Below are positions 26,014-33,583 of a DNA stretch of 64,000 bases, one piece after another. The notes under the pieces were generated by a model. The model saw nothing but the letters and a program-made list of their open reading frames with translations, searched no databases and was not told where the DNA came from. Within the stretch, counting starts at the first letter, position 1; every line of letters starts with the position of its first letter. This stretch comes from Clostridiales bacterium (GTDB lineage: Bacteria; Bacillota; Clostridia; Oscillospirales; Oscillospiraceae), in contig JAJUHC010000005.1 of assembly GCA_029268065.1 (NCBI GenBank), positions 33,558-97,557 on the forward strand. The letters are read 5' to 3'. A program made the translations under genes and the position numbers.

Positions 26014-26447
26014 AGAAAAGAATCATTATAGCGTCAGTCTTTTCTGTTGCCGTCATTTTATCGGGCCTGATTGGCTTTTACATGGGAAAAGGGTCCGCTG
26101 TTCCGGCGTCGTCCGTAATTGAAAAGACAGACGCCAATTCAATCTTTGTCCCTGGTTATGACTATATGAGCATGAAGGCGGGCGAAAAGACGATCCCGGC
26201 CAGGTTATACAATCCCGAAGGGAATAATTGTCTGATCGAAGCCGCTATAATCCTTCCGGACGGGACGGAAATCTTCCGGTCTGACAAACTGGACCCAGGC
26301 GACACACTGGACGCCCTTAACCTTTCCAGAACCGTTCCGGCTGGAATGTACGAACGGACAATCCTTCGGTATTCTTGTTATGCGTTCGGCGATATGCGGC
26401 GATTGAATGAAGCCGACGTAATCTTCACTTTGGAGGTAAAGCCATGA
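26010..26447 (+). CDS. membrane-anchored hypothetical protein
   Basis: 145 aa with one N-terminal membrane segment (IIASVFSVAVILSGLIGFYMG), then an outside domain of about 110 residues rich in beta-strand-type sequence. Overlaps the genes on both sides by 4 nt. GGAGG site before ATG. With the next gene it forms a secreted/surface pair carried by the element. No family recognised. Confidence 0.75.
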   Translation: MKKRIIIASVFSVAVILSGLIGFYMGKGSAVPASSVIEKTDANSIFVPGYDYMSMKAGEKTIPARLYNPEGNNCLIEAAIILPDGTEIFRSDKLDPGDTLDALNLSRTVPAGMYERTILRYSCYAFGDMRRLNEADVIFTLEVKP

Positions 26448-26995
26448 AAAAAAGATCAATATGTTTAGCACTGATCGCGGCTGTCGTGATGTGCAGTATG
26501 TTTTCGACGACAGCTTTTGCCTGGGATGAGACAGGAATGACGGCACAATTCAAATACACAAAAGAAGCACCGGCGCCGGACCCTGGACCCACATACACGC
26601 CAAAGTATGAAGTCGCCCTTCCCGCTCCAACGAATTTCAGCGGCGCGTATGGTGATGTAACTTTAAGATTGGCGTATAATGCTTTGAATGAAGATGAACA
26701 GCTTGTAGTCAAGGTGAACCCGTCTTCATACGACGAACACGGTAATTTTTTCTTGCAATCAGAGGAAGGAAATATTCTTAACGCGGCTATTGCAAGATAC
26801 GGAGCTGACCCAGCGGCGGCCGAAATGGCAAGTTCGGGGGACGACAATTTTACTGTAGCCGTGTTTGATAATAGCGGAATGGACGCCATACAGTACGGCA
26901 CAATAAGGGTAATAGCGCTTGGAAGGGACGCGGCGGCACCGGGGGAATATACCGGTTATCTTCATCTTTCGATTGAGTTGACCCAGAAGGACTAA
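26444..26995 (+). CDS. secreted hypothetical protein
   Basis: 183 aa with a clear signal peptide ending STTAFA-WDET. A short Pro-rich spacer (APAPDPGPTYTP) precedes a predicted beta-sandwich of about 130 residues. No Cys. Translationally coupled to the membrane-anchored protein upstream. It looks like an extracytoplasmic matrix, pilin-like or adhesin domain, but no family can be named. Confidence 0.75.
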   Translation: MKKRSICLALIAAVVMCSMFSTTAFAWDETGMTAQFKYTKEAPAPDPGPTYTPKYEVALPAPTNFSGAYGDVTLRLAYNALNEDEQLVVKVNPSSYDEHGNFFLQSEEGNILNAAIARYGADPAAAEMASSGDDNFTVAVFDNSGMDAIQYGTIRVIALGRDAAAPGEYTGYLHLSIELTQKD

Positions 26996-27017
26996 ATCCA
27001 CCTTACTTCGCGTCGAT

Positions 27018-27052
27018 AAAAAGGTCCTGGCATAGTGCCGGGATCTTTTTCT
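27018..27052 (+). terminator. intrinsic terminator after the secreted-protein operon
   Basis: 12-bp stem with two G-U pairs (AAAGGTCCTGGC with GCCGGGATCTTT) and a T-run. Located 23 nt after the last stop of the three-gene unit. Confidence 0.85.
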
Positions 27053-27092
27053 TCGTTTTATAGCGAATGATAGCATTTGAAATCAAATGAAT

Positions 27093-27308
27093 TCAATTAC
27101 TGGAAGCCTCTTTCACGAATTCCATGATGTCGCCAGGCTGACAATCCAGGGCGGCGCAAATCTTTTCAATAACGTCAGTCTGTACCACTTCATTTCGACG
27201 AAGCTTTGTTATTGTGCTTTGAGCGACACCAGACATTTCGGATAGTTTAGCACCGGTTAGGTTGCGATCGACCAGTATGTGAAACAGCTTTTTGTATGAT
27301 ATAGGCAT
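27093..27308 (-). CDS. Cro/C1-type helix-turn-helix regulator (element repressor)
   Basis: 71 aa, essentially only an XRE domain (TGAKLSEMSGVAQSTITKLRRN is the helix-turn-helix). GGAGGG site and its own TTTACA/TATAAT promoter upstream on the minus strand. It faces a strong divergent promoter (27400-27428) across 167 bp with A/T-rich repeats, the layout of a small element repressor controlling its own region. Confidence 0.85.
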   Translation of the reverse strand: MPISYKKLFHILVDRNLTGAKLSEMSGVAQSTITKLRRNEVVQTDVIEKICAALDCQPGDIMEFVKEASSN

Positions 27309-27328
27309 TATTATAACCCTCCTTTTCT

Positions 27329-27357
27329 TTATTATAAGGCTTTCTTGTCATTTTGTA
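27329..27357 (-). promoter_or_regulatory. promoter of the XRE repressor gene
   Basis: On the minus strand TTTACA, 17-nt spacer, TATAAT. The -10 lies shortly before the GGAGG site of the repressor gene. Coordinates are approximate to a base or two. Confidence 0.6.
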
Positions 27358-27399
27358 AAGTAATTTCGAATTATTTGCTGAATACTCGAATTTTATGTG

Positions 27400-27428
27400 T
27401 TGACAAAAAATACTCTTCGGGTTATAAT
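27400..27428 (+). promoter_or_regulatory. strong consensus promoter of the element
   Basis: TTGACA 27400-27405, 17-nt spacer, TATAAT 27423-27428. A perfect consensus match, divergent from the XRE gene and overlapped on its upstream side by TCGAAT-containing repeats that could be operators. Confidence 0.8.
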
Positions 27429-27475
27429 GAGTTCACAAATTAAATTCGCGTATTCATTATCAAGGAGGAAATGAC

Positions 27476-27721
27476 ATGGGACAAAGTTCATTCATTGAAA
27501 AGTTGTTCGATCTGTTTATGGGGGATACTCGGACCATACCAGAAGTCGAACAGGCGCTTGAAAGGCTTAATAACACCCTGAACCCCGTCAGTGATGTTCT
27601 GGACTTGGATATGGGGCCAATAATAGCCGAATATGGCGCGTCGTGTGAGAAACAAGGATTTATAAACGGATTCCGACTAGCGTCAAAGATCGCGGCCGAA
27701 AGCCTGGCAAACCAAAAGTAA
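27476..27721 (+). CDS. small hypothetical protein (81 aa), DUF6809-like
   Basis: 81 aa with a strong AAGGAGG site. Acidic and helical. Resembles small accessory proteins found beside repressors in Clostridia elements. First gene from the consensus promoter. It shares the pattern 'KQGFINGFRLA' with 'KEGFFEGFEMA' in the next gene, so the two are probably distant relatives. No function known. Confidence 0.7.
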   Translation: MGQSSFIEKLFDLFMGDTRTIPEVEQALERLNNTLNPVSDVLDLDMGPIIAEYGASCEKQGFINGFRLASKIAAESLANQK

Positions 27722-27739
27722 ATGAAGGGAGAAATTGAA

Positions 27740-28084
27740 GTGTTGAACATTGAAAAACTGTCTTTGCTTTACGCTACAAGTCTTAATATTTCGGATCGTT
27801 GGGATCGCAACAAACAGAACCCGAAGGAATGGGAACCGGAAGCTGGAATCCTGTCCGAAATGCACGATACTATTATGAATAGCCTTCCAGAAGATAAGGC
27901 TAAAATATTTGATGATTTATATTGCCGCCTGGCTCACCTTTACGGGAAAGAAGGCTTTTTCGAAGGCTTTGAAATGGCTTACAATATGTATGTTGTCCCA
28001 GGGGGTAAGCCGTTCGGGGATTGTTCGTCGGAAGACGTTGCCGATACTTTGGTCAGTTACATTAAAAACACGATCGACGAATAA
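27740..28084 (+). CDS. small hypothetical protein (114 aa), related to the preceding gene
   Basis: GTG 27740 is chosen because AAGGGAG lies 8 nt before it; the ATG at 27722 abuts the previous stop and has no ribosome site. Contains MHDTIMNSLPEDKAKIFDDL and KEGFFEGFEMAYNMY, matching the C-terminal pattern of the upstream protein. Its 3' end overlaps the end of the convergent antirepressor fragment by 23 bp. Confidence 0.68.
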   Translation: MLNIEKLSLLYATSLNISDRWDRNKQNPKEWEPEAGILSEMHDTIMNSLPEDKAKIFDDLYCRLAHLYGKEGFFEGFEMAYNMYVVPGGKPFGDCSSEDVADTLVSYIKNTIDE

Positions 28085-28616
28085 TTTGATTATACATAAG
28101 GCGTCTGGGTTTATATCCAGGCGCTTTTCTTTTGCCTTTTCCGGCGCTTCTGTGTGGCCTGTGGGCGTTTTTATTAAGTTGGATAGAGAAATAAATGTCC
28201 GAATAGAAAAAGGCCCTTCCTGGGCGATTTTGGACGGCCTGAATCATGAAGTCAGGATCGTTCAACAATCTTTCAGCGGTTTCCGCTGTGGCATAGACAC
28301 CGTGTTTGCGGATTGAAGGAAGGACTTCATTCGTTACCCACCTCTTAAACTGTTTAGCGGAAGGGAGTTTGCTTGACATTATTAGCGAATACAAGCCTGA
28401 TTCATTTATAAGTACCATATTACGATTTTGACCTGATGCACTGATTTGGTGCGTCAGCTTATCTTCTTCGTCAACGTGGTTTCTAATAGCGTTATCTGAT
28501 CTTTCATACCCAAGTGAATCAGCAACATCCTTTCCAACAAACCACGGTTCACCATCAATATTTAGCGTTCGAATTTCACCGAATGATTCATTTCTAAAAA
28601 TCTGCAAGTCAGCCAT
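28062..28616 (-). CDS. BRO-family antirepressor, C-terminally replaced
   Basis: 184 aa with a complete Bro-N domain in residues 1-110 (EIRTLNIDGEPWFVGKDVA, LINESGLYSLIMSSKLPSAK, WVTNEVLPSIRKHGVYAT). After about residue 128 the sequence turns into an unrelated basic tail running antisense into the neighbouring gene, so the usual C-terminal antirepressor domain is lost. Good ribosome site at ATG 28616. Bro-N proteins bind DNA or repressors in phages; this one is probably a truncated remnant or a stand-alone N-domain. Confidence 0.85.
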   Translation of the reverse strand: MADLQIFRNESFGEIRTLNIDGEPWFVGKDVADSLGYERSDNAIRNHVDEEDKLTHQISASGQNRNMVLINESGLYSLIMSSKLPSAKQFKRWVTNEVLPSIRKHGVYATAETAERLLNDPDFMIQAVQNRPGRAFFYSDIYFSIQLNKNAHRPHRSAGKGKRKAPGYKPRRLMYNQIIRRSCF

Positions 28617-28747
28617 TTGACACCTTCCTTTCCGCGCGTTCGCGCTCCCATTTTTTAAAAGGGGACGTTGAAACGACGTACCATTCGAACAAAGAAAACG
28701 CCCTGGCTGTCATGCGGCAGTCAAGGCGCTTCGTATGGTTAAGTCAG

Positions 28748-29395
28748 TTAAAACATTACAGGGGACGGTTTTTCGGTTTTCGAATCATCTGAAACAGTTC
28801 GGGATTGATAAGATTCCCCTTCGAAATCTCCTTCAAGGATATTGTTCGCGCGTTTCAGGTTGTGAATAAGGACCGAAGGTTCGCTGGTCATGGGAAAGTC
28901 TGTTCCGGTCCACCCTGTGAAGGTTTGCCAGGAATTACGCTGAACCTCTTTCAGGATAGACAGCGCGTCTGTCCCTTCCACTATCCCAATCAGCTTCGGA
29001 TCGCGGCCTTGCTGGCGTATAATTGCCGCCAGGCTTTGTCTTGCGATATAATCGTCCAGATATGGCCGCACCAAAGACTTCATAACGTCGGAATCCAGGG
29101 TTTTCCCACCAGAAGAAACGATCTGGACCACGTTCGCGAAGCCGGCGTCAGAAACATATTTTGAAACGCTCTGATCCTTTTCGACGGCCGCAATTGTTTC
29201 TGCGATCTGCTGGCTGAAATATCCGGCCTGTTTTTCCGAAAACCTTTTAAGGCTCTCCTGGTATTCCTTAACCTGGTTTTGTGCGACATCAGGCTTATAC
29301 TGCTTTATTGCGTCAGCCTGGCTTTGTCTGGAATTCGCTACCCCTTTCTGGTAGTCCTCCAGGATTTTGATAAGATTGTCAATACCGAATTTCAT
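28748..29395 (-). CDS. element hypothetical protein (215 aa)
   Basis: 215 aa soluble, Gln/Lys-rich, largely helical. Overlaps the upstream 132-aa gene by 4 nt (ATGA), so it is co-translated with it and the tape-measure gene. Position after the tape measure suggests a tail-associated or accessory protein, but no domain is recognised. Confidence 0.75.
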   Translation of the reverse strand: MKFGIDNLIKILEDYQKGVANSRQSQADAIKQYKPDVAQNQVKEYQESLKRFSEKQAGYFSQQIAETIAAVEKDQSVSKYVSDAGFANVVQIVSSGGKTLDSDVMKSLVRPYLDDYIARQSLAAIIRQQGRDPKLIGIVEGTDALSILKEVQRNSWQTFTGWTGTDFPMTSEPSVLIHNLKRANNILEGDFEGESYQSRTVSDDSKTEKPSPVMF

Positions 29396-29790
29396 GTTCT
29401 TACACCCTTTTTTTTCATTACTCTTTCATAAATTTCCTTTACTTCCTGGCCGCCTACTGTGACATAAAACAGGTATATGTCATTATCAAAGAAGGTCCGG
29501 CCGTAAGCCTTTTTGAAGATTCGGTCAATCTCCCTGTGAATGAATTCAGGGGACCGCTGGGACGTGGGAAGGCTCTTTTCCTGGTGTCGTTCGAATATGG
29601 AAAAGTATGCTTCCCACGCCGAAGGTTTGAATTGCCTGTCGCCGTTGTTAATACATGTCTGGATCAGATCAACTATTGCAGTCCTGGCCGTTACATTGAT
29701 CTGTCCTTCCAGCCGGCGATCAAGGTAATAGTGGAGCATTCGAAGAAGTGTTTTCAGATCTTCGCTTTCTTTTGGGCGAAGGAATTTCAT
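29392..29790 (-). CDS. element hypothetical protein (132 aa)
   Basis: 132 aa, soluble and charged. AAGGAG site; ATG 29790 overlaps the tape-measure stop (TAATG). Ends ERVMKKKGVRT. No family recognised. Probably made with the tape-measure protein. Confidence 0.75.
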   Translation of the reverse strand: MKFLRPKESEDLKTLLRMLHYYLDRRLEGQINVTARTAIVDLIQTCINNGDRQFKPSAWEAYFSIFERHQEKSLPTSQRSPEFIHREIDRIFKKAYGRTFFDNDIYLFYVTVGGQEVKEIYERVMKKKGVRT

Positions 29791-31793
29791 TAGCTGTACA
29801 CTCCTTCCGCCGCCATGACGAATTCGTCTTCCAGTTTTGTTTCGATCTTTCTGACGACTTCATCAACATCAACCTTTTCGCTGATCTGAACGCCGCTAAG
29901 AACGACTTGCGGTGTCAGAGTTACAAGATTTTGTGTATAGCGCATTTCAGCTACATCACGAACAAATTTCAAGTCTTCGTCTGCGATATTGACGTCGTCC
30001 TTGATTTTCCCGACTTCGCCGACCTTTCCAACATTCGCAATATCGCCGTTTGTGGCAAATTTGCTGGTCAAGTCCGCGTTTTCCTGGGCCTTCTTTTGTG
30101 CGGCTTCGGCTTTAGCTGTTGCGATCTCGGCCTGGCGCTGTGCTGTTGCGGCCTGTGCGTCGGCTTTCATCTGGTTCAGCTTTGCGTCGCGGTCTTTGAT
30201 CTGGTTTTCTATCTGGGAACGATAGGCTTCAAGGCCCTGGTTCCTGGCCTGTTTTGCGGCTTCGTTTTCCATCTGGGCCGTTGTACCGAATGTTACCTTG
30301 TCAATCAGGTCAATACTGACGCCAGGGATTTTATTCAGGACGGAAATGAATCCGTTTATGATGTCGATCGCTCCGTTGATCATGTTTTGAAGGATCATCA
30401 GGACATTAGCCTTCATGTCGCCCATGAAATTAGCAATATTGACGCCGGCCGTCATAAAGGCCAGTTGTAACTGATTCCACATATCCATGACCCAGTAAAC
30501 GCCGGTAAAGAATCCGATCTTCACCCAGTCCCAGGCGGTCAGTAGGGCATTACATACAATTAGCCAGGCGACGCGAAGTCCTCCGACAGACTGGACCCAT
30601 TTATAAATCCATACGATCAGAAGACCAATCGCAAGCGTGATCCAGCCAATCGGCGAAGCAAGCATGGCGGTATTAAGGGCTTGTTGCATAAGCGCGGCGT
30701 TACCTGTCGCAAGTGCTACGATCCCCATTGCGACCGACTTTGCCATAAGTGCAACATTGTACGCGATTGTTCCGCTGGTGTTGATTGCTGTCCAGATTGC
30801 CTGCGCCTTACTGATAGCTAAATACGCGCCGGCGGCGGCCGCTACACCCCAGAAGATCGGCTCTATAGTAGACCAGTTGTCATAAATCCATTGCGCACCT
30901 TTGCCTAATAGCTGAATCGCCGGTTGGAAGGTTTGAAGCAGGGTATTCTGTACAATCGTCCCCACCTGGGAAAAAGTCATGGGTATCTGTGCAAACTTCT
31001 TGTTCGTTTCATCAGCCGCCGCGAACATGGCATTCTTAATCACGTCGGCGGTTATAAGTCCTTCGGCTGACATATCGCGCAATTCCCCAGTAGTTTTTCC
31101 CATGTAGTTGGCGATAGCCTGGGCCAGAAGCGGGGCATTCTCCATAATACTTCTGAATTCGTCGCCTTGCAGTCTTCCCGCCGCCATAGCCTGGGTTAAT
31201 TGGTACATAGCCGCCGTCTGTTCCTGAATGCTGGCACCGCCGATAACAAAATTCTTGTTCATTAGCTCAGTGAATGCGATCATTTCGTCATTGCTTTTGA
31301 AAGCACTACCGGCCAACGTTCCCAGCTTCGCTACGGCGTCGGCCATTGTGGTATATGACGTCCTGGACCGATTAGCGGAAGCCATGATTTTATCCTGTAG
31401 CTGGGCCGTTGTTTGAAGACCGTCGTTGATCAGGTTGAGACGTGCGGTTGTCTGCGTCATGGTGTCCGCCAGATCAATAATTTGTTTTGCACCAAAGGCG
31501 GCGAGGGCCGATTTTATGATACCGCCCAAGCCGCCCCAGGCATCTTTGATCTTGTTCGCCCCCCTTGCGGCTTCATTTTGACGTTGGTTGTATTCTTCTG
31601 TTCTGCGTGTGGCGTTGTTTATTTCTGGGACGCTTCGTGTAAAAGCTTCACCCGGGTTTACCTGATCAGTTAAGCGATCAGTAACTTCCAAAGCGCGGTT
31701 TGTGCGCGCTATAGCGGTTTCTATTCTTCTTAATGGGCTTGTCATTCTATCCTGAATCGACAAGCTGGTTGATACTCCCGCCACGGTTTTCAC
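29790..31793 (-). CDS. phage tail tape measure protein
   Basis: 667 aa. The N-terminal part has the TMP_3-type region (LAGSAFKSNDEMIAFTELMN, ALLAQAIANYMG-like PLLAQAIANYMGKTTGELR, GLITADVIKNAM). The centre has long hydrophobic segments (PIFWGVAAAAGAYLAISKA, SPIGWITLAIGLLIVWIYKW). The C-terminal coiled-coil is Ala/Gln/Lys-rich. These features together are diagnostic of tape measures, which set tail length. GTG start at 31793. Shorter than in most siphophages. There is no tail-tube, chaperone or distal-tail gene beside it. Confidence 0.9.
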   Translation of the reverse strand: MKTVAGVSTSLSIQDRMTSPLRRIETAIARTNRALEVTDRLTDQVNPGEAFTRSVPEINNATRRTEEYNQRQNEAARGANKIKDAWGGLGGIIKSALAAFGAKQIIDLADTMTQTTARLNLINDGLQTTAQLQDKIMASANRSRTSYTTMADAVAKLGTLAGSAFKSNDEMIAFTELMNKNFVIGGASIQEQTAAMYQLTQAMAAGRLQGDEFRSIMENAPLLAQAIANYMGKTTGELRDMSAEGLITADVIKNAMFAAADETNKKFAQIPMTFSQVGTIVQNTLLQTFQPAIQLLGKGAQWIYDNWSTIEPIFWGVAAAAGAYLAISKAQAIWTAINTSGTIAYNVALMAKSVAMGIVALATGNAALMQQALNTAMLASPIGWITLAIGLLIVWIYKWVQSVGGLRVAWLIVCNALLTAWDWVKIGFFTGVYWVMDMWNQLQLAFMTAGVNIANFMGDMKANVLMILQNMINGAIDIINGFISVLNKIPGVSIDLIDKVTFGTTAQMENEAAKQARNQGLEAYRSQIENQIKDRDAKLNQMKADAQAATAQRQAEIATAKAEAAQKKAQENADLTSKFATNGDIANVGKVGEVGKIKDDVNIADEDLKFVRDVAEMRYTQNLVTLTPQVVLSGVQISEKVDVDEVVRKIETKLEDEFVMAAEGVYS

Positions 31794-31819
31794 CTACCTT
31801 TCAAAGATATTTTTCAAAG

Positions 31820-31918
31820 TTATTCGATCACCGCTGTATTTATCGTGACTTCCACACGCTTTGCGGCTCCGTCTGTTCGCCGGACGGTTACGGCTATATA
31901 AAAACGCTCATGCGTCGT
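31820..31918 (-). pseudogene. coding remnant in frame with the terS stop codon
   Basis: After the terS stop (31921-31919) the same frame stays open for 32 codons with coding-like content (RFYIAVTVRRTDGAAKRVEV) and ends in TAA at 31822-31820. It has no start codon of its own. It reads as the C-terminal tail of a lost structural gene joined to terS by a deletion; stop-codon read-through is a less likely alternative. Confidence 0.55.
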
Positions 31919-32434
31919 TTACTCGGCTTCCTGGACTTCTTTTCCTTCCCCATAGTCATAATTGACAATGACCGTCACAGGGGTATTCACTTCCGGATCA
32001 TTGTTGAACAAACCCAAATGTTTTCCCAGTAATTCCAGCGCCTTCAATTTGTCAAACAGCCTGATTTCTCGTTCTATGCCTTCGCCGTCGGCTGTCGGTA
32101 TGGTTTTGACCCTGAACGAAGCGATCGCCGCCGTGTCGTCTTCTGACGCACCAGAAACGATCGTCGCGGACCGGAAGTCAATCACGTCAGCGGCATTCAC
32201 AAAGGCGATACGCGCCAGTTCGCGAAGAACACGATCGGCATTTATGCCGGTTCGCTTTGATCTTTCGGCCATTGCCTTTTCTATGCGCGCGCGTATGACA
32301 ACATTTGTCAACAATCTGCTCCCGATCCTGTTCGCCGTCGCTGGACTATAACCCGCGCGAATCGCGGCCTGTGTCGCGTTCAGATCAATCAGGTATTCTT
32401 CGCAGAAAACTTTCTGTCTGTCAGTCAGTTTCAT
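31919..32434 (-). CDS. phage terminase small subunit
   Basis: 171 aa from ATG 32434; GTG three codons upstream is too close to the ribosome site AAAGGA. The N-terminal region LTDRQKVFCEEYLIDLNATQAAIRAGYS with RIGSRLLTN is the helix-turn-helix of the Terminase_2 family; the C-terminal part mediates oligomerisation and TerL contact. It recognises packaging sites. No large subunit follows, so packaging would need a partner from elsewhere, or the module has been lost. Confidence 0.93.
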   Translation of the reverse strand: MKLTDRQKVFCEEYLIDLNATQAAIRAGYSPATANRIGSRLLTNVVIRARIEKAMAERSKRTGINADRVLRELARIAFVNAADVIDFRSATIVSGASEDDTAAIASFRVKTIPTADGEGIEREIRLFDKLKALELLGKHLGLFNNDPEVNTPVTVIVNYDYGEGKEVQEAE

Positions 32435-32795
32435 TTTTTTCACCGTCCTTTCTGTTTAATTTTTCATTTATGGTCTTTGTAATGGCCTTTATAGCCGTTT
32501 TATGCCGACGTGCTAATGTGCTGGTATCGCATTCAAGGCGTTCACTCATTTCCCGAAAGGTTAATTTTTCGCCAGAAAAATACCGCACAATGATATAGCA
32601 TTTTTCACGACTATTAAGGGACATTACCGCGTCAAACAATAAATCAAATAATGACAATTCATCTTCTATCGCCTGAATGGCCTTCTGGTTGACAGGTTTC
32701 TTTTCTTCTTCTTTTAGGAGCAAAAGAAGCAAATAACGCGGTTCCTCATAATATCCATTCAATAAACTTAGTACCTTTTCAGCGGTCAATTTCAT
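32421..32795 (-). CDS. sigma-70 region-4-like phage regulator
   Basis: 124 aa. The C-terminal half looks like sigma region 4 (VMSLNSREKCYIIVRYFSGEKLTFREMSERLECDT followed by a recognition helix). The N-terminal half is a Leu/Glu-rich helix. Similar RinA/ArpU-type proteins activate late genes just upstream of terminase genes. Strong GGAGGG site. It starts directly after the sigma-factor stop and overlaps terS by 14 nt. Confidence 0.82.
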   Translation of the reverse strand: MKLTAEKVLSLLNGYYEEPRYLLLLLLKEEEKKPVNQKAIQAIEDELSLFDLLFDAVMSLNSREKCYIIVRYFSGEKLTFREMSERLECDTSTLARRHKTAIKAITKTINEKLNRKDGEKNETD

Positions 32796-33563
32796 CTATT
32801 TCAAACCCTCCTTTTGGAAGCGGCTTTCGGCAGTTATTTTCCGTTCGACCGCCCATTCCACTGAACTGTATCCCGTGTCCCTCCAAAAACCGAATCCTGT
32901 ATTCTTATATCCCAGGTTGTAATAATCCAGGAATTCAGCCAGCTTTTCGCGGTTTTCTCGTTTCCGAAATTCCCTGTGTGCTCTGTATTCCGCTTCCTCA
33001 ACATTCGAACGCGAAACATTTCTTTCTCTGGCAATATCGGCCCGACTTCGTCCTTTTAATCGTTCCCTGATAACTTCCTGTGACCGTTTTGGAAGGCCGG
33101 ATATTATTTCGCTTATAACCGCTTTTAGCCGGTCCTGGATTTGCTGATCGCCCACACGCTTTATACAGTCTTCTTCGAATTCTGCGTCTGGATCGGCGAC
33201 TGTGTCCCCCAGTGTCATGTCCTGGTCCTCAAACCCTGGAAGCGGTTCGTCCAGGCTGGCAATTTTGGGAGGACGTTTTTTGTACTCGGTTTCACGACGG
33301 CGGTACATTCGCCACCTTATGCTATTGACTATGTAAGTCGCCAGTTTCACGTCTTTATCATCAGGAAAGGATTTAACAGCTTCCACCAAGTCAAAGAATG
33401 CTTCCTGCATTTCATCTTCAAAGGCGTCCTGATTGTATCTACACAGCTTACCGACCGTTGATCTTATCAGACCGTAATTCTGTAAATATAAGGCTTCCAG
33501 GGCGGAAGGATTGCCGGTGTGATACAGCTTGACCAATTCTTCGTTAGTCAAAATAGTCTTCAT
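32796..33563 (-). CDS. sigma-70-family RNA polymerase sigma factor
   Basis: 255 aa. Region 2 (YLQNYGLIRSTVGKLCRYNQ, then FEDEMQEAFFDLVEAVKSF and ATYIVNSIRWRMYRRR) and region 4 (LPKRSQEVIRERLKGRSRADIARERNVSRSNVEEAE) are clear, with an extra C-terminal stretch of about 60 residues of unknown role. It would direct RNA polymerase to element promoters or respond to host signals. Good AAAGGGGG site at ATG 33563. Confidence 0.9.
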   Translation of the reverse strand: MKTILTNEELVKLYHTGNPSALEALYLQNYGLIRSTVGKLCRYNQDAFEDEMQEAFFDLVEAVKSFPDDKDVKLATYIVNSIRWRMYRRRETEYKKRPPKIASLDEPLPGFEDQDMTLGDTVADPDAEFEEDCIKRVGDQQIQDRLKAVISEIISGLPKRSQEVIRERLKGRSRADIARERNVSRSNVEEAEYRAHREFRKRENREKLAEFLDYYNLGYKNTGFGFWRDTGYSSVEWAVERKITAESRFQKEGLK

Positions 33564-33583
33564 TCTCTCGGCCCCCTTTCCGC

